A stretch of DNA of 31,371 bases from AM-1111 sp046302135 (GTDB lineage: Bacteria; Bacteroidota; Bacteroidia; B-17B0; Aurantibacillaceae). The notes below the pieces were generated by a model that saw only the letters and a list, made by a program, of their open reading frames with translations, did no database searches and was not told the origin of the DNA. The stretch covers positions 1 to 31,371 of the forward strand of contig JBKCIQ010000084.1 of the NCBI GenBank assembly GCA_046302135.1, in the 5' to 3' direction. The position numbers and the translations under genes were made by a program. Shown here one piece after another: positions 23,519 to 31,371 of this stretch. The first letter of the stretch is position 1; each line of letters starts with the position of its first letter.

Positions 23519-25318
23519 TTAATTTTTAATTATTCTTCTTCTGATTAATTTTCCATCTACTTCTAAACATACAAAATACATACCTGTAGATAGCGCACTA
23601 ACTTCGATTTTGTTTTGCTGTTGTCCGATCTGATTTTTAATTTTTTCTTGTTTTAGTATTTCTTTTCCGGAGATGTCTGAAATTGAAATTTGATAATCGG
23701 AATTAGCATTCAGATTAAATTCAATCAGAAGTTGATCATTAAATGGATTAGGGCTTATCGTAAGTGATTTTTCTAATTGATGTTCCTCAATTCCAACCCC
23801 GGTAATATTTAAAAATGTACACACCGTATCCTTACAGCCGGGTAACGGAGAGGGATTTAATATTGCACAGACTACTTTGAACCCGTTGCTTGTATATTGA
23901 TGAGTTGGATTTAAGCCGGTCCCGGTGCTTCCATCTCCAAAAGACCAAACAACTACAGGAAAAATTCCTCCTCCTGAAACTGTAGCGTTAAAAGTGATGT
24001 TTCCATCTGTGCCAGTATGGGTGATTTGCATTGAACAAGCAGGAATATCAACAGTATCACAAAACTGTGCAGTACATCCCGTAGTTGACGATGTGTAATT
24101 TAAGCAAACAGTATATGTTCCGGGTGACGCATAGGTGTAATTTGCAATAGCACCTGTTCCTGTATTTCCGTCTCCAAAATCCCAATTAAAAGTATCGTTA
24201 AAGTTTAATGAATCAGCAATAAATGTCTGATTGGTTCCATTGCTTACATTGGTCCAAGTTGCAGAACATGTAACCGGAATAGTATCAATATCCACAAATA
24301 CAACATTGCAAATGGTATCAGGTACACAAGCTGTAGAAATATTCGAAATAATAACGCAGGCTGTATAGGTTCCTTCTGCGTAAGCATGCGAAGGATTAGC
24401 TCCTCCGCCAAAACTTCCGTCTCCAAAGTCCCAAGCAAAAGAATAATTCGAATTGTTCGGAGTAGAGAAAAATTGAGCCGTTCCTGTAAGAGTATCTACG
24501 GTAAAAGTATAATTTCCTGCAATTTGAGCAGATACCTGAATAGTATCTAAGATACTGTTACTGCAACCGCTTGCTGTATACATAGTAAGTTGAACAATAT
24601 AATCACCACATGATGTGTAATTTTGTGTGGGATTTACTGCGGTTGAAGATTGAAAATTTCCAAAACCCCATTGATATCCGGTAATACTGTCTCCTGGTGC
24701 TGTAGAAGTATTGTTAAACGTAATGCTTGTTCCATTAGATGTGTAATTGAATGAGGCCTGACAAGTAGCAGGAGTATAGTTAACGTTAAAGAAGGTACAG
24801 AATGTATCGGTTGCACATGCCCCTAGATTATCTGAAATAATGGTGCAGCCCCATTGCTGACCCGGTAAAAAATTACTTGTTATATTAGCGCCAACTCCTG
24901 TTGCTCCATTGCTGAAATCCCAACTAAAAAAATATCCTGGTAAGTTCGGTGTTGCATTAAATGTAACATCTCCGTTGGTGGTATCAATTGAAACATTAAT
25001 GTTAACATTCGGATTACCATTTATAAAAATGGTATCGGTAATTGAACTTGTACAATTGTTTTGAGTGGTAATGGTTAAGTTTATGATATAACCGCCACAA
25101 TTGGTGTAATTGTGTGACGGATTTTGAGTAGTATCTGAGCCTCCATCCCCGAATGACCATTGATAATTTATTATGCTGTCATTAACAACTGTAGAGGTGT
25201 TGGAAAAAAATGTAGTATTGCCTACGGTATTGAAGTTGAAAGATGCATTACACTGGGCATTTACTTTTTCAAGGCAGAACCACAAAGCAATCAAACCAAA
25301 AAATAGATTTTTCTTCAT
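23519..25318 (-). CDS. PKD-repeat surface protein with T9SS sorting domain
   Basis: The 599-residue protein has a signal peptide (1-21, ending KVNAQ), about six PKD-like beta repeats of about 80 residues between residues 22 and 500, and a T9SS type A C-terminal domain (about 520-599) with SPNPFNDQLLIEF, DISGKEILKQ and the Arg-rich end. The repeats use the SFGDG or DFGDG motif followed by YTS, YAE or YAS turns, and many carry one Cys at each end, so they may be held by disulfides. It should be exported and attached or released by the type IX system. Function is unknown; adhesion or glycan binding are family possibilities. A -7 element TAAATTTG lies upstream on the minus strand, and the M3 peptidase gene follows 4 nt later. 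Confidence 0.88.
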   Translation of the reverse strand: MKKNLFFGLIALWFCLEKVNAQCNASFNFNTVGNTTFFSNTSTVVNDSIINYQWSFGDGGSDTTQNPSHNYTNCGGYIINLTITTQNNCTSSITDTIFINGNPNVNINVSIDTTNGDVTFNATPNLPGYFFSWDFSNGATGVGANITSNFLPGQQWGCTIISDNLGACATDTFCTFFNVNYTPATCQASFNYTSNGTSITFNNTSTAPGDSITGYQWGFGNFQSSTAVNPTQNYTSCGDYIVQLTMYTASGCSNSILDTIQVSAQIAGNYTFTVDTLTGTAQFFSTPNNSNYSFAWDFGDGSFGGGANPSHAYAEGTYTACVIISNISTACVPDTICNVVFVDIDTIPVTCSATWTNVSNGTNQTFIADSLNFNDTFNWDFGDGNTGTGAIANYTYASPGTYTVCLNYTSSTTGCTAQFCDTVDIPACSMQITHTGTDGNITFNATVSGGGIFPVVVWSFGDGSTGTGLNPTHQYTSNGFKVVCAILNPSPLPGCKDTVCTFLNITGVGIEEHQLEKSLTISPNPFNDQLLIEFNLNANSDYQISISDISGKEILKQEKIKNQIGQQQNKIEVSALSTGMYFVCLEVDGKLIRRRIIKN

Positions 25319-25341
25319 AAAAGTGTTAGTAGGTTGAAATA

Positions 25342-25349
25342 CAAATTTA
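25342..25349 (-). promoter_or_regulatory. Promoter -7 element of the PKD-protein gene
   Basis: On the minus strand this is TAAATTTG, an exact TAnnTTTG match, 23 nt before the ATG at 25318. Confidence 0.5.
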
Positions 25350-25382
25350 ATAAAATGTAAAAAAATTACCTTATTTAATGAC

Positions 25383-25390
25383 TAAATTTG
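25383..25390 (+). promoter_or_regulatory. Promoter -7 element of ispG
   Basis: TAAATTTG is an exact TAnnTTTG match on the plus strand, 18 nt before the ispG ATG. Together with the minus-strand element at 25342-25349 it makes a compact divergent promoter region. Confidence 0.5.
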
Positions 25391-25408
25391 AACTGAAATA
25401 AATTACTT

Positions 25409-27355
25409 ATGTTGAATAATAAATTTTGCAATTCTCTTTTTCAATACTGTCGTTTTGAAACCCGAGAAGTGAAAATAGGAGAATTGGGTTTGGGTGGAAA
25501 TAATCCTATTCGTTTGCAGAGTATGACAACCACGGATACCATGGATACTTTAAAAACGGTTGAACAAAGTGTCAGAATGATTGAGGCTGGTTGTGAAATA
25601 ATCAGAATTACTGCTCCTTCCATTAATGAAGCAAAAAATTTAGAGGTAATAAAGAAAGAATTAAGAAGCAGAGGATTCAGTACTCCACTGTGTGCAGACA
25701 TTCATTTTACTCCCAATGCGGCCGAACACGCCGCACGGGTTGTTGAAAAGGTTAGGGTAAATCCTGGCAATTACGCGGATAAAAAGAAATTTGAACAAAT
25801 TGATTACAGTGATGCATCTTATGACGCTGAGCTGGAGCGAATCAGAAAAAAGTTTACTCCATTGGTAAGTATTTGTAAGGAATATGGTACCGCAATGCGT
25901 ATCGGTACTAATCATGGGTCTTTATCTGACAGAATTATGAGCCGATATGGAGATTCTCCTTTGGGAATGGTTGAATCAGCATTAGAGTTTGTGAGGATTT
26001 GTGAGGAGAATAATTTTTTCAATCTAGTAATAAGTATGAAGGCGAGTAATCCTCAGGTGATGGTGCAGGCTTACAGACTGTTAGTGAGTAAAATGATAGA
26101 TGCTGGCATGAATTATCCATTACACTTGGGAGTTACTGAAGCAGGGGAAGGGGAGGATGGAAGAATTAAATCTGCAGTTGGAATTGGAACTTTGCTTGAG
26201 GATGGTTTGGGAGATACCGTGCGTGTTTCACTAACTGAAGAACCTGAATTTGAAATTCCTGTTGCAAGAGCTCTAGTTGAGCGTTACTCAAAACGAAGTC
26301 AAAGTAGTCTTAATAAAGATTTTTTTCAATCGATGAGTAATGTAGAAATAAATTATCATCCATTTGAATATGAAAGAAGACATACGATTGAGGTGATTAA
26401 CCTTGGAAAAAGTAATGTACCAAGAGTGATTGCAGATTTAAGTGACAGGGAAGAAATTACTTTTTCAACATTGTATCCATTTGGATATAATTACCATGTT
26501 GCCTCAGATAAGTGGAATTTAAGTGATCAGTCGGTAGATTACATCTATGCCGGAGACTTGAGAATCAATTTTGAAATTCCCGGTACTCTAGGTATAATTT
26601 ATAATTCGGAGAATTGGAAAAAGAATGGTAATCAGGAAAGATCTTACCCTTTGTTTTGCGCTGTAGAGTTTTTGAGGTCTGAACAGAAACATCAACAAAT
26701 GAATTTTGTTGCAGTTGATTTCAATTCCCTCACCGATGATTTTTTAAGTGAAATTAAATCTTATCAAAATGTTGTTTTTGTTTTTGATGCGTTTTGTGAA
26801 AACGCGTATCAGGAGTTGCGTGCCATGTTTTTTAAATTGAATCAATTTAAAATCGATTTCCCTGTTGTGATCAAACGAAATTATGCAAACATAGACGAAC
26901 AGCAATTTCAGTTGTATTCTGCTACTGATTTGGGTGGATTATTGCTGGATGGTTTTGGTGATGGTGTATGGTTCAAACAAAAACAATGTGTGAATTCACA
27001 AATTTTAAATTCAACAACTTTTGGAATTCTTCAGGCTACAAGAAGCAGGATTTCTAAAACGGAATATATTTCATGCCCCAGCTGCGGAAGAACTCTTTTT
27101 GATCTACAGGAAACTACCGCTAAAATTAGAAAGGTAACAGATCATTTGAAGGGAGTAAAAATCGGAATTATGGGATGTATAGTTAATGGTCCCGGTGAAA
27201 TGGCTGATGCTGATTATGGATATGTTGGAACCGGACCCGGAAAAATTACTCTTTATAAAGGAAAAGAAGTTGTCAAAAAAAACGTACCTAGTGAAGAGGC
27301 AGTTGGTGCTTTAATTGATTTGATTAGGGAAAATGGTGATTGGGTAGAAAAGTAG
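25409..27355 (+). CDS. ispG: 4-hydroxy-3-methylbut-2-enyl diphosphate synthase, long form with insert domain
   Basis: IspG (GcpE) carries out the sixth, reductive step of the non-mevalonate isoprenoid pathway. At 648 residues it is the long form known from Bacteroidota and plants: an N-terminal TIM barrel (about 15-300, starting RFETREVKIGELGLGGNNPIR), a large insert (about 305-540), and a C-terminal Fe-S domain. The [4Fe-4S] ligands C556, C559 and C590 and the glutamate in NGPGEMADA (E597) are all present with the spacing seen in the E. coli enzyme. The start at 25409 fits a -7 element 18 nt upstream. It is 10 nt from the convergent outer-membrane protein gene. Confidence 0.94.
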   Translation: MLNNKFCNSLFQYCRFETREVKIGELGLGGNNPIRLQSMTTTDTMDTLKTVEQSVRMIEAGCEIIRITAPSINEAKNLEVIKKELRSRGFSTPLCADIHFTPNAAEHAARVVEKVRVNPGNYADKKKFEQIDYSDASYDAELERIRKKFTPLVSICKEYGTAMRIGTNHGSLSDRIMSRYGDSPLGMVESALEFVRICEENNFFNLVISMKASNPQVMVQAYRLLVSKMIDAGMNYPLHLGVTEAGEGEDGRIKSAVGIGTLLEDGLGDTVRVSLTEEPEFEIPVARALVERYSKRSQSSLNKDFFQSMSNVEINYHPFEYERRHTIEVINLGKSNVPRVIADLSDREEITFSTLYPFGYNYHVASDKWNLSDQSVDYIYAGDLRINFEIPGTLGIIYNSENWKKNGNQERSYPLFCAVEFLRSEQKHQQMNFVAVDFNSLTDDFLSEIKSYQNVVFVFDAFCENAYQELRAMFFKLNQFKIDFPVVIKRNYANIDEQQFQLYSATDLGGLLLDGFGDGVWFKQKQCVNSQILNSTTFGILQATRSRISKTEYISCPSCGRTLFDLQETTAKIRKVTDHLKGVKIGIMGCIVNGPGEMADADYGYVGTGPGKITLYKGKEVVKKNVPSEEAVGALIDLIRENGDWVEK

Positions 27356-27364
27356 CGCAGGAAT

Positions 27365-28105
27365 TTAAAATCTAATGCCTGTGCTTATACCAATCATAAA
27401 TTGACGGAAGTACAGGTCTTTTGCCGCAAAATTTTCCTTCAGCTTGAGCGCATTAGGTGAGAATCTGAAATTCATTTCTACATCCCATCCCCAATGACTT
27501 GTGCCTTTATAAAATTGTACTCCTGCACTTCCATTAATCATCAAATTTGAAAACACGCCAGCAGAAATATTATCGAATACGGTGTAGCCCGCTCCGCTTG
27601 TAATAGTTTTTCCGTCAGCGCCTTTAACTTCAAGTCTCGCAGGCATTAAAAATTGAAGGGCGGGTCCAATGTCTGTGTAGAAGCAATGCTTATCTTTCTT
27701 TTTATCAAAGTAATTTATCCTAATTAAAATAGGAACGTTAAACTGGTTAAATCGTAATTTGTAACCATTAGAAAAGTTTTTATCATAAATTGCACTATCT
27801 GGGTTAGTGAAATAGTACGAGTTGAATTTACAGGCGCTGGAAACGAAATCTAGGCCTAGTAAAAAATTTATTTTTTCGGTATATTGCCATTCTTCTTTTG
27901 CAGTTATATAGTATCCTACCAAGGGTTTTAAATCCGATAGGTGATCATTATTCCCATTAATGAAAGAATAACCTGTTCCTACACTTATGAATGTGTAATA
28001 ATGGTGGGCAGGCTTCTGTACTCCTTGTGCAAAAATTTTAGAACTAATAAAAAATAAAGAACCAAAAAAAACGCATAAGTGTAGTAATGTAATTTTATTT
28101 TTCAT
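27365..28105 (-). CDS. Outer-membrane beta-barrel protein, small porin-like
   Basis: This 246-residue protein has a signal peptide (1-26, ending IFAQ) and a sequence of alternating amphipathic strands (for instance FISVGTGYSFINGN near the start and FMIGISTGIRF at the end). A terminal aromatic residue and the length of about 220 mature residues suit an eight-stranded beta-barrel of the PorT or OmpW-like type. Its substrate and partner are unknown. It overlaps the end of the SDR gene by 4 nt (ATGA), so translation is probably coupled, and it converges on ispG. Confidence 0.75.
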   Translation of the reverse strand: MKNKITLLHLCVFFGSLFFISSKIFAQGVQKPAHHYYTFISVGTGYSFINGNNDHLSDLKPLVGYYITAKEEWQYTEKINFLLGLDFVSSACKFNSYYFTNPDSAIYDKNFSNGYKLRFNQFNVPILIRINYFDKKKDKHCFYTDIGPALQFLMPARLEVKGADGKTITSGAGYTVFDNISAGVFSNLMINGSAGVQFYKGTSHWGWDVEMNFRFSPNALKLKENFAAKDLYFRQFMIGISTGIRF

Positions 28106-28857
28106 TCTTTTCGTATTGTTAAGGTAGTATTTGCCTGAGCTGTGGGCATAATAATCATTTCATTAATGTTTACATGTTGCGGTCTGCGTATAGTCCATAG
28201 TATTGCTTCCGCTATATCATCCGCACTTAATGCCTCAACTCCCCTGTAAACGTTTTTAGCCCTTTCTTCATCACCATTAAATCTAACAATGCTAAATTCT
28301 GTTTCTGCCATTCCAGGATTGATACTGCTTACTCTAATCCCATGTTGTACCATATCAAGTCGCATTGCTTTATTAAGGGCATCTACTGCGAATTTTGAAG
28401 CGCAATACACGTTTCCATTCGCATAAACCTCTTTCCCTGCAATACTTCCAATGTTAACAATGTGTCCTTTTTTATTTTTTATCATCAGCGGTGAAACGCA
28501 ACGCGTCATGTATAGCAGTCCTTTCACGTTGGTATCTATCATTTTTTCCCAATCATCAATATTTCCATCTTGTATCGTAGATAACCCAGATGCCAATCCT
28601 GCGTTATTTACCAGTACTTCAATTGAAGTGAATTCATCTTTGATTGAATCAATCGAATTTTTTACTTCATTGTAATTCCTTATATCAAAACAAAGCGATA
28701 AAACTTTTCTTTCATATTCAATCTTGATATTTTTTTCAAGTTCCAAAAGTCTATCCTTCCTTCTTCCGCATATAATTAAATCGTAACCGTTTTTCGCCAG
28801 CAAAATTGCTGTAGCTTTTCCAAAGCCTGCTGTTGCTCCTGTTATTAATGCTATCAC
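28102..28857 (-). CDS. Short-chain dehydrogenase/reductase (SDR), YdfG-like
   Basis: This 251-residue NAD(P)-dependent oxidoreductase has the full SDR set: the nucleotide loop TGATAGFG (residues 7-14), NNAG (about 86-89), the catalytic Ser in IVNIGSIAG, and the Tyr-Lys pair in YCASK. Arg residues after the loop (CGRRKDR) point to NADPH. It resembles YdfG, a 3-hydroxy acid dehydrogenase, but the substrate cannot be told. The start is GTG at 28857. A TACATTAG sequence one mismatch from the -7 consensus lies at 28881-28874. Its stop overlaps the next gene's start in an ATGA junction. Confidence 0.92.
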   Translation of the reverse strand: MIALITGATAGFGKATAILLAKNGYDLIICGRRKDRLLELEKNIKIEYERKVLSLCFDIRNYNEVKNSIDSIKDEFTSIEVLVNNAGLASGLSTIQDGNIDDWEKMIDTNVKGLLYMTRCVSPLMIKNKKGHIVNIGSIAGKEVYANGNVYCASKFAVDALNKAMRLDMVQHGIRVSSINPGMAETEFSIVRFNGDEERAKNVYRGVEALSADDIAEAILWTIRRPQHVNINEMIIMPTAQANTTLTIRKE

Positions 28858-28962
28858 AAAAAATAAATCTGCTCTAATGTAGGAAAATACACTTAATGGT
28901 ACCTATTTTTCCAGAATCGTTTTACACAAATTGTTGTTAGAATTCGATTAATTGTTTACGTA

Positions 28963-30237
28963 TTATGCACGCATGACCAGCTGTACGGTAAATCTGCTTC
29001 TCTGTTCAAGCAAAATCTGTTTGCCTTTTGAAACTCGTTCAATTGTAGATTGATCAAAGTATCTTATTGTACAGAGTTCAAGATTTTCGTTATATAAAAC
29101 TTTAAACTCATTATGAAGATCATTCATCAGCAGAGGTATTTTTCTCTCATCTTGATCCACACAAACCGAGAAATTAATTGCAGATAATTGCATTACGTTT
29201 ATGTGTATGTTGTGCTTGTGGAAAATATTGAAAATGTTACTAAGTCTATCCTCTGCAATAAATGAAAAATCTTTTGGTTGAATAGAAATCAGAATTTGAT
29301 TGATTTTAAAAATGAATGATGGAATTGAAAGTTTTTTACTCGAATCTTTAATTGTTGTTCCTGCATCGTCAGGCTTAATAAAAGATTTTACGTAAAGGGG
29401 AATGTTTTTATTCTGCAGAGGTTTAATTGTTTTTGGATGAATAACAGTTGCTCCGTAATAAGTAAGCTCAATTGCATCCTGATAGGTGAGTTCTTCAATT
29501 TTTTGAGTATTATCAAACCACTTCGGATCTGCATTTAAAACTCCCGATACATCTTTCCATATTGTCACGCTTTCTGCATCTGTACAATATGCAAGAATTG
29601 CCGCGGTAAAATCAGATCCTTCACGACCTAATGTTGTTGTATAATTCTCTTGGGTTCCTCCGATGAATCCGGGGACAATGACTGATGTACTATTTTGCTC
29701 CTTAAATTTCTCGATGATTTGTTTGGTTACATTTGATTGTGTCTCTTCAAAATTTACTTTTCCTTCTCTATATGTATCGTCTGTACTGATTAATCCCCTA
29801 GCATCAATCCAATGATTTTTTATTCCGATACTATCTAGATAGTGTGAAATAATTTTTGTGGAAATTATCTCCCCCATAGAGACAATTTGGTCATAACTTT
29901 TATCGTAAACATCGCCGGGTTCACCTTCTGAAGCCCAGGCTAGTTCAACAAAAAGATTATCTATATCTTCAAAAATATTTTTTTGATTCTCATTAAACAA
30001 TTCATTCATGATTTTGTAATGATAATCTTTTACTTCTTTAATCAATATATCTGTTTCTCCATTATTGCTTTGAAAAGCGCTCACTACCTTTTCCAAGGCA
30101 TTAGTGGTTTTTCCCATGGCAGATATTACAACAATTAATTTTTCGTTTGGGTAACGTTTAATAATCTCCGCTACATTTTTCACAGCAGCCGCATCCTTAA
30201 CAGATGCTCCTCCGAATTTAAAAACCTTATACTTCAT
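28963..30237 (-). CDS. lysC: Aspartate kinase
   Basis: Aspartate kinase phosphorylates aspartate, the first step to lysine, threonine and methionine. The 424-residue protein begins with the KFGGASVKDA nucleotide site (residues 6-15), then SAMGKTTNALEKV, the active-site region GFIGGTQENYTTTLGREGSDFTAAILAYC, and ALKVWKDVSGVL-like TIWKDVSGVLNADP. A C-terminal ACT-like regulatory part starts near residue 310. It is a single-function enzyme, without a fused homoserine dehydrogenase. It is 9 nt after the GNAT gene. Inhibition by an end-product amino acid through the ACT part is likely but the ligand is unknown. Confidence 0.92.
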   Translation of the reverse strand: MKYKVFKFGGASVKDAAAVKNVAEIIKRYPNEKLIVVISAMGKTTNALEKVVSAFQSNNGETDILIKEVKDYHYKIMNELFNENQKNIFEDIDNLFVELAWASEGEPGDVYDKSYDQIVSMGEIISTKIISHYLDSIGIKNHWIDARGLISTDDTYREGKVNFEETQSNVTKQIIEKFKEQNSTSVIVPGFIGGTQENYTTTLGREGSDFTAAILAYCTDAESVTIWKDVSGVLNADPKWFDNTQKIEELTYQDAIELTYYGATVIHPKTIKPLQNKNIPLYVKSFIKPDDAGTTIKDSSKKLSIPSFIFKINQILISIQPKDFSFIAEDRLSNIFNIFHKHNIHINVMQLSAINFSVCVDQDERKIPLLMNDLHNEFKVLYNENLELCTIRYFDQSTIERVSKGKQILLEQRSRFTVQLVMRA

Positions 30238-30246
30238 AAACTGAAT

Positions 30247-30714
30247 TTACATTTTTACCAAATCTTCATCTGTCAATTTGCAATTTATCCATTCAGGATC
30301 CAGATGGCTTCCGTACTTTTTATAAAAGTTAATTGCAGGAGTATTCCAATCTAGTACCTGCCATTCCAATCTTCTAACTTTTTTTTCTTTGGCTATTGCA
30401 ACTACTTCGTCAAAAAGTTTTTTACCTATTCCCTTTCCCCGCAAAGTTTCCGTTACAATGATATCCTCTAAGAACATACATTTTCCTTTCCAAGTAGAAT
30501 ATTTGTAGTAATATAAAGCAATTCCCTGAATGAAGCCATCTACCTCAGCCACAAAAAAATCAAAAACTTTTTCTTTTCCAAATCCCCAGTTAATCATTTC
30601 CTCATTCGTTACCACCACTTCATCAGGCGCCTTTTCATAAACAGCAAGTTCTTTAATGAGTTCCAATACTCTGGGTAAATCTGATTCAATACCTTTTCTA
30701 ATCAAAAGATTCAT
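30247..30714 (-). CDS. GNAT-family N-acetyltransferase
   Basis: This 155-residue acetyl-CoA-dependent transferase has the GNAT fold with motif A TETLRGKGIGKKLFDEVV (about 89-106), where R-G-K-G-I-G is the acetyl-CoA pyrophosphate loop, and the motif B region WNTPAINFYKKYGS. The N-terminal ELIKELAVYEKAPDEVV matches the diamine or spermidine acetyltransferase-like branch, but the substrate is not established. It overlaps the start of the unknown protein upstream by 17 nt and precedes lysC by 9 nt. Confidence 0.9.
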   Translation of the reverse strand: MNLLIRKGIESDLPRVLELIKELAVYEKAPDEVVVTNEEMINWGFGKEKVFDFFVAEVDGFIQGIALYYYKYSTWKGKCMFLEDIIVTETLRGKGIGKKLFDEVVAIAKEKKVRRLEWQVLDWNTPAINFYKKYGSHLDPEWINCKLTDEDLVKM

Positions 30715-31063
30715 GATGTTGTTTTTTATAATGTTCCCTGATTACAACTTTTTGAAGTTCTCTTTTTAAAATCAATTCTGCTACTTGTTTGAAAAAGTTG
30801 TCTGATTCATGTATAATATTTTTGACTTTTGTTTCAGATATATCGATTCTATAAAATAACTGTTGCAGTAAAGAAGGATTCTTTTTATCAATATGATTCA
30901 GTTTTTCACTTAACATTAAAACAAGACTTTCAAAAGAAATAAAATTCTTTTCAATTTCAATACTTTCACCGATTTCCTGAAAGTCCTTTTCTGTTTGTAT
31001 AAGTGTAAGCTTTAATAAGTTTTTGTCGTTGATGTATTTATCAGGTGAAAAGTCAGGTTGCAT
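30698..31063 (-). CDS. Uncharacterised protein, all-helical
   Basis: A 121-residue protein that I do not recognise. It appears cytoplasmic, charged and helical, with no signal peptide or membrane segment; residues 20-100 read as long amphipathic helices (for example ISFESLVLMLSEKLNHID and LLQQLFYRIDI). It ends in a His/Lys-rich stretch, REHYKKQHHESFD. The ATG shares one base with the stop of the ferredoxin-like gene upstream (TGATG), and its own stop overlaps the acetyltransferase start by 17 nt. This suggests translation as a tight unit with these genes. Confidence 0.7.
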   Translation of the reverse strand: MQPDFSPDKYINDKNLLKLTLIQTEKDFQEIGESIEIEKNFISFESLVLMLSEKLNHIDKKNPSLLQQLFYRIDISETKVKNIIHESDNFFKQVAELILKRELQKVVIREHYKKQHHESFD

Positions 31064-31371
31064 CAGAATTTATTAGATGGTAATCTCAATCTTTCTACTG
31101 GAATATTATTCTCTAAATGGCTGTTTACAATTTCTTCAACATCATTTAAGTTAACTCCAACATAAAAAATTCCTTCAGGGTAAATTACTACGGTTGGCCC
31201 AAAATGACAAATGTCTAGACAGCCTGCACGTTGGGCACGAATTTTTATTGGTAAGTTTTTATCTTTTATGAGTTTTTTGAAAGCGGTTACAAGTGCTAAA
31301 CCATGACCTTCGCCACAACATGGATTTTCGCCGGGCTTCCGTTCAGGAGTGCAAATGAAAATATGTTTCTT
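31063..31371 (-). CDS. Thioredoxin-like [2Fe-2S] ferredoxin, 5' end outside window
   Basis: The visible 102 residues are the C-terminal part, beginning KKHIFICTPERKPGENPCC; the start codon lies beyond the window. Cysteines in ICTPERKPGENPCCGEGHG and QRAGCLDICHFGP follow the pattern of thioredoxin-fold [2Fe-2S] ferredoxins, such as those related to NuoE and to bacterial ferredoxin 1. The electron partner is unknown. Its TGA stop shares one base with the ATG of the next gene. The gene is absent from simple long-ORF listings because it is cut by the edge, but it is open throughout. Confidence 0.85.
   Translation of the reverse strand, partial: KKHIFICTPERKPGENPCCGEGHGLALVTAFKKLIKDKNLPIKIRAQRAGCLDICHFGPTVVIYPEGIFYVGVNLNDVEEIVNSHLENNIPVERLRLPSNKF

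Noticed and set aside
27356..27385. Imperfect GCGCAGG / CCTGTGC pair between ispG and the convergent gene
   Set aside because: The loop is about 16 nt, one mismatch, and no T-run, so it is not a convincing terminator.

Overview
The window is a low-GC (by eye roughly mid-30s percent) chromosomal segment from a Bacteroidota, most likely a flavobacterium-like or related environmental lineage. The evidence: start codons are preceded by A/T-rich stretches instead of Shine-Dalgarno sequences; several genes have the Bacteroidota -7 promoter element TAnnTTTG; there is a PKD-repeat protein with a type IX secretion (T9SS) C-terminal sorting domain; IspG is the long form with a large insert; and the order miaB / sigma-54 activator / lptE / repeat protein / secG / groS-groL is one I recall from this phylum. 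I see no phage, transposon, CRISPR array or tRNA. No gene-free stretch exceeds 300 bases.

Layout. (1) 1-171: 5S rRNA, the end of an rRNA operon, with its terminator. (2) 237-1397: a membrane-anchored SpoIIE/PP2C phosphatase. (3) 1490-2675: the rpsF-rpsR-rplI ribosomal protein operon with promoter and terminator. (4) 2748-6480: a membrane-tethered glutamate-synthase-like flavoprotein, a secreted DUF6973-like protein with a TTG start, and a second SpoIIE phosphatase with a multi-pass membrane sensor region. (5) 6574-7970, minus strand: a compact arsenic operon, arsR - DUF6428 protein - 41-residue membrane protein - thioredoxin-type arsC, with a near-perfect palindromic operator in front of arsR but no efflux pump in view. 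The 41-residue gene fits exactly into the gap between its neighbours. (6) 8213-13595: a DinB/DUF1569 protein overlapping rlmB, then topA and divergent miaB. (7) 13626-19140: sigma-54 activator, lptE, a Glu/Lys-rich TPR-like protein, secG and terminator, then groS-groL with a sigma-54-like promoter and a strong terminator. (8) 19253-25318: a TlpA-like thioredoxin, a class A beta-lactamase-like serine hydrolase, an M3 peptidase and the PKD/T9SS protein. (9) 25409-28857: ispG, then minus-strand SDR oxidoreductase and outer-membrane beta-barrel genes. (10) 28963-31371, minus strand: a 2Fe-2S ferredoxin-like protein (cut by the window edge), an unknown protein, a GNAT acetyltransferase and aspartokinase, overlapping or nearly so.

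Most of the window is housekeeping (translation, RNA modification, DNA topology, chaperonin, isoprenoid and amino-acid synthesis). The less ordinary parts are the small membrane protein in the arsenic operon, the candidate sigma-54 link between the activator and groSL, the DUF6973-like protein with possible catalytic motifs, and several non-AUG starts. All family assignments come from reading motifs; no database search was possible.
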